A stretch of DNA of 64,000 nt from contig CAMWNM010000004.1 of NCBI GenBank assembly GCA_947175635.1, forward strand, positions 34,131 through 98,130, given 5' to 3'. Below, one piece after another: positions 63,801 through 64,000 of this stretch; positions within the stretch are counted from its first letter, which is position 1, and every line of letters begins with the position of its first letter. The stretch is from an uncultured Bacteroidales bacterium. GTDB lineage: Bacteria > Bacteroidota > Bacteroidia > Bacteroidales > P3. A program made the position numbers and the translations under genes. The notes beneath the pieces are model-generated. The model saw only the letters and a list, made by a program, of their open reading frames with translations, was not told the DNA's origin and ran no database searches.

Positions 63801-64000
63801 CATTATTCCGACCAATCTCAGGGTTATCGCCGTCATCATGTGCTTTCACGGACGGTTCCTGTGTCCGCTAAAAGTACATCATTCCGACCAATCTTAAGGC
63901 TATCGCCGTCATCATGTGCTTTCACGGACGCTCCCTGTGTCCGCTAAAAGTACATTATTCCGACCAATCTCAGGGTTATCGCCGTCTTCATGTACTTTCA
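63794..64000. repeat. 76-bp tandem repeat array upstream of typA, continuing past the edge
   Basis: Copies start at 63794, 63870 and 63946 (AAAAGTACAT(T/C)ATTCCGACCAATCT...), an exact 76-bp period with few substitutions; the third copy is cut by the window end. Each unit has CGGAC...GTCCG (short stem) and nearly inverted ends (AAAGTACAT and ATGTGCTTT; in copy 3 ATGTACTTT, a perfect match). The period is not divisible by three, so it is not a coding repeat, and there are no unique spacers, so it is not CRISPR. Confidence 0.9.

Noticed and set aside
63747-63947. Coding region in the typA upstream repeats
   Set aside because: The 76-bp period shifts the frame at each copy, and the ORFs have no conserved start; they are incidental.
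63794-64000. CRISPR array
   Set aside because: The repeats are directly adjacent 76-bp units with no unique spacers and no cas genes nearby.

Overview
The window is ordinary chromosome from a member of the Bacteroidota, most likely the order Bacteroidales. Three things support this. The gene order is typical of the group (Thr-Tyr-Gly-Thr tRNAs, tuf, tRNA-Trp, secE, nusG, rplKAJL, rpoBC, DUF3467; ruvA-sprA; DUF1599-DoxX-tpiA; folP-cdaA). A 2431-residue SprA, the translocon of the type IX secretion system, is present. Nearly every promoter I can find has the Bacteroidota form, TTG, about 20 nt, then TAnnTTTG, rather than -35/-10 boxes. I cannot name a genus from the sequence alone.

Layout. 1-2016: the end of a hybrid histidine kinase, then a small protein with a kinase-like H-box region that lacks its histidine, joined to a near copy of the kinase receiver. 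2095-5695 (minus): DUF1599, DoxX/MauE-like, tpiA, prmA. 5771-7469 (plus): folP and cdaA, divergent from that operon through a strikingly symmetric double promoter. 7477-9064 (minus): ychF, interrupted by an in-frame TAA, and gcvH. 9171-17078 (minus): ruvA-sprA. 17291-20695 (plus): ftsK-lolA. Then ribBA (minus), corA (plus), and a minus-strand YfhO-GT2 pair. A tRNA-Gln follows, then a minus operon purD-M16-M16-SPOR, two small lipoproteins (plus), gyrB (minus), a roughly 380-bp stretch without a clear gene, then HU/SPOR-trmB-porin, a deoxynucleoside kinase, and the large rpoBC/ribosomal protein/tuf/tRNA block (40006-53694, minus).

53924-60301 is the accessory part. A SulP anion transporter is followed by a glycosyltransferase, two tandemly duplicated Stealth-family phosphotransferases, and a convergent pair made of a third, divergent Stealth protein translationally coupled to a GT92-like glycosyltransferase. 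This looks like a surface-glycan phosphosugar module without its own polymerase or flippase in view. lipB, lipA and typA (minus) close the window, and upstream of typA lies a 76-bp tandem repeat array that runs off the edge.

Functional links: gcvH makes the H protein whose lysine is lipoylated, and lipB/lipA supply the lipoyl group. sprA, lolA, the porin and the SPOR proteins concern the envelope. ftsK, gyrB and ruvA act on DNA. The points most worth a second look are the ychF nonsense codon, the typA tandem repeats, the Stealth module, the kinase-derived receiver protein, the symmetric folP/DUF1599 promoter, and a terminator-like hairpin between rplL and rpoB.
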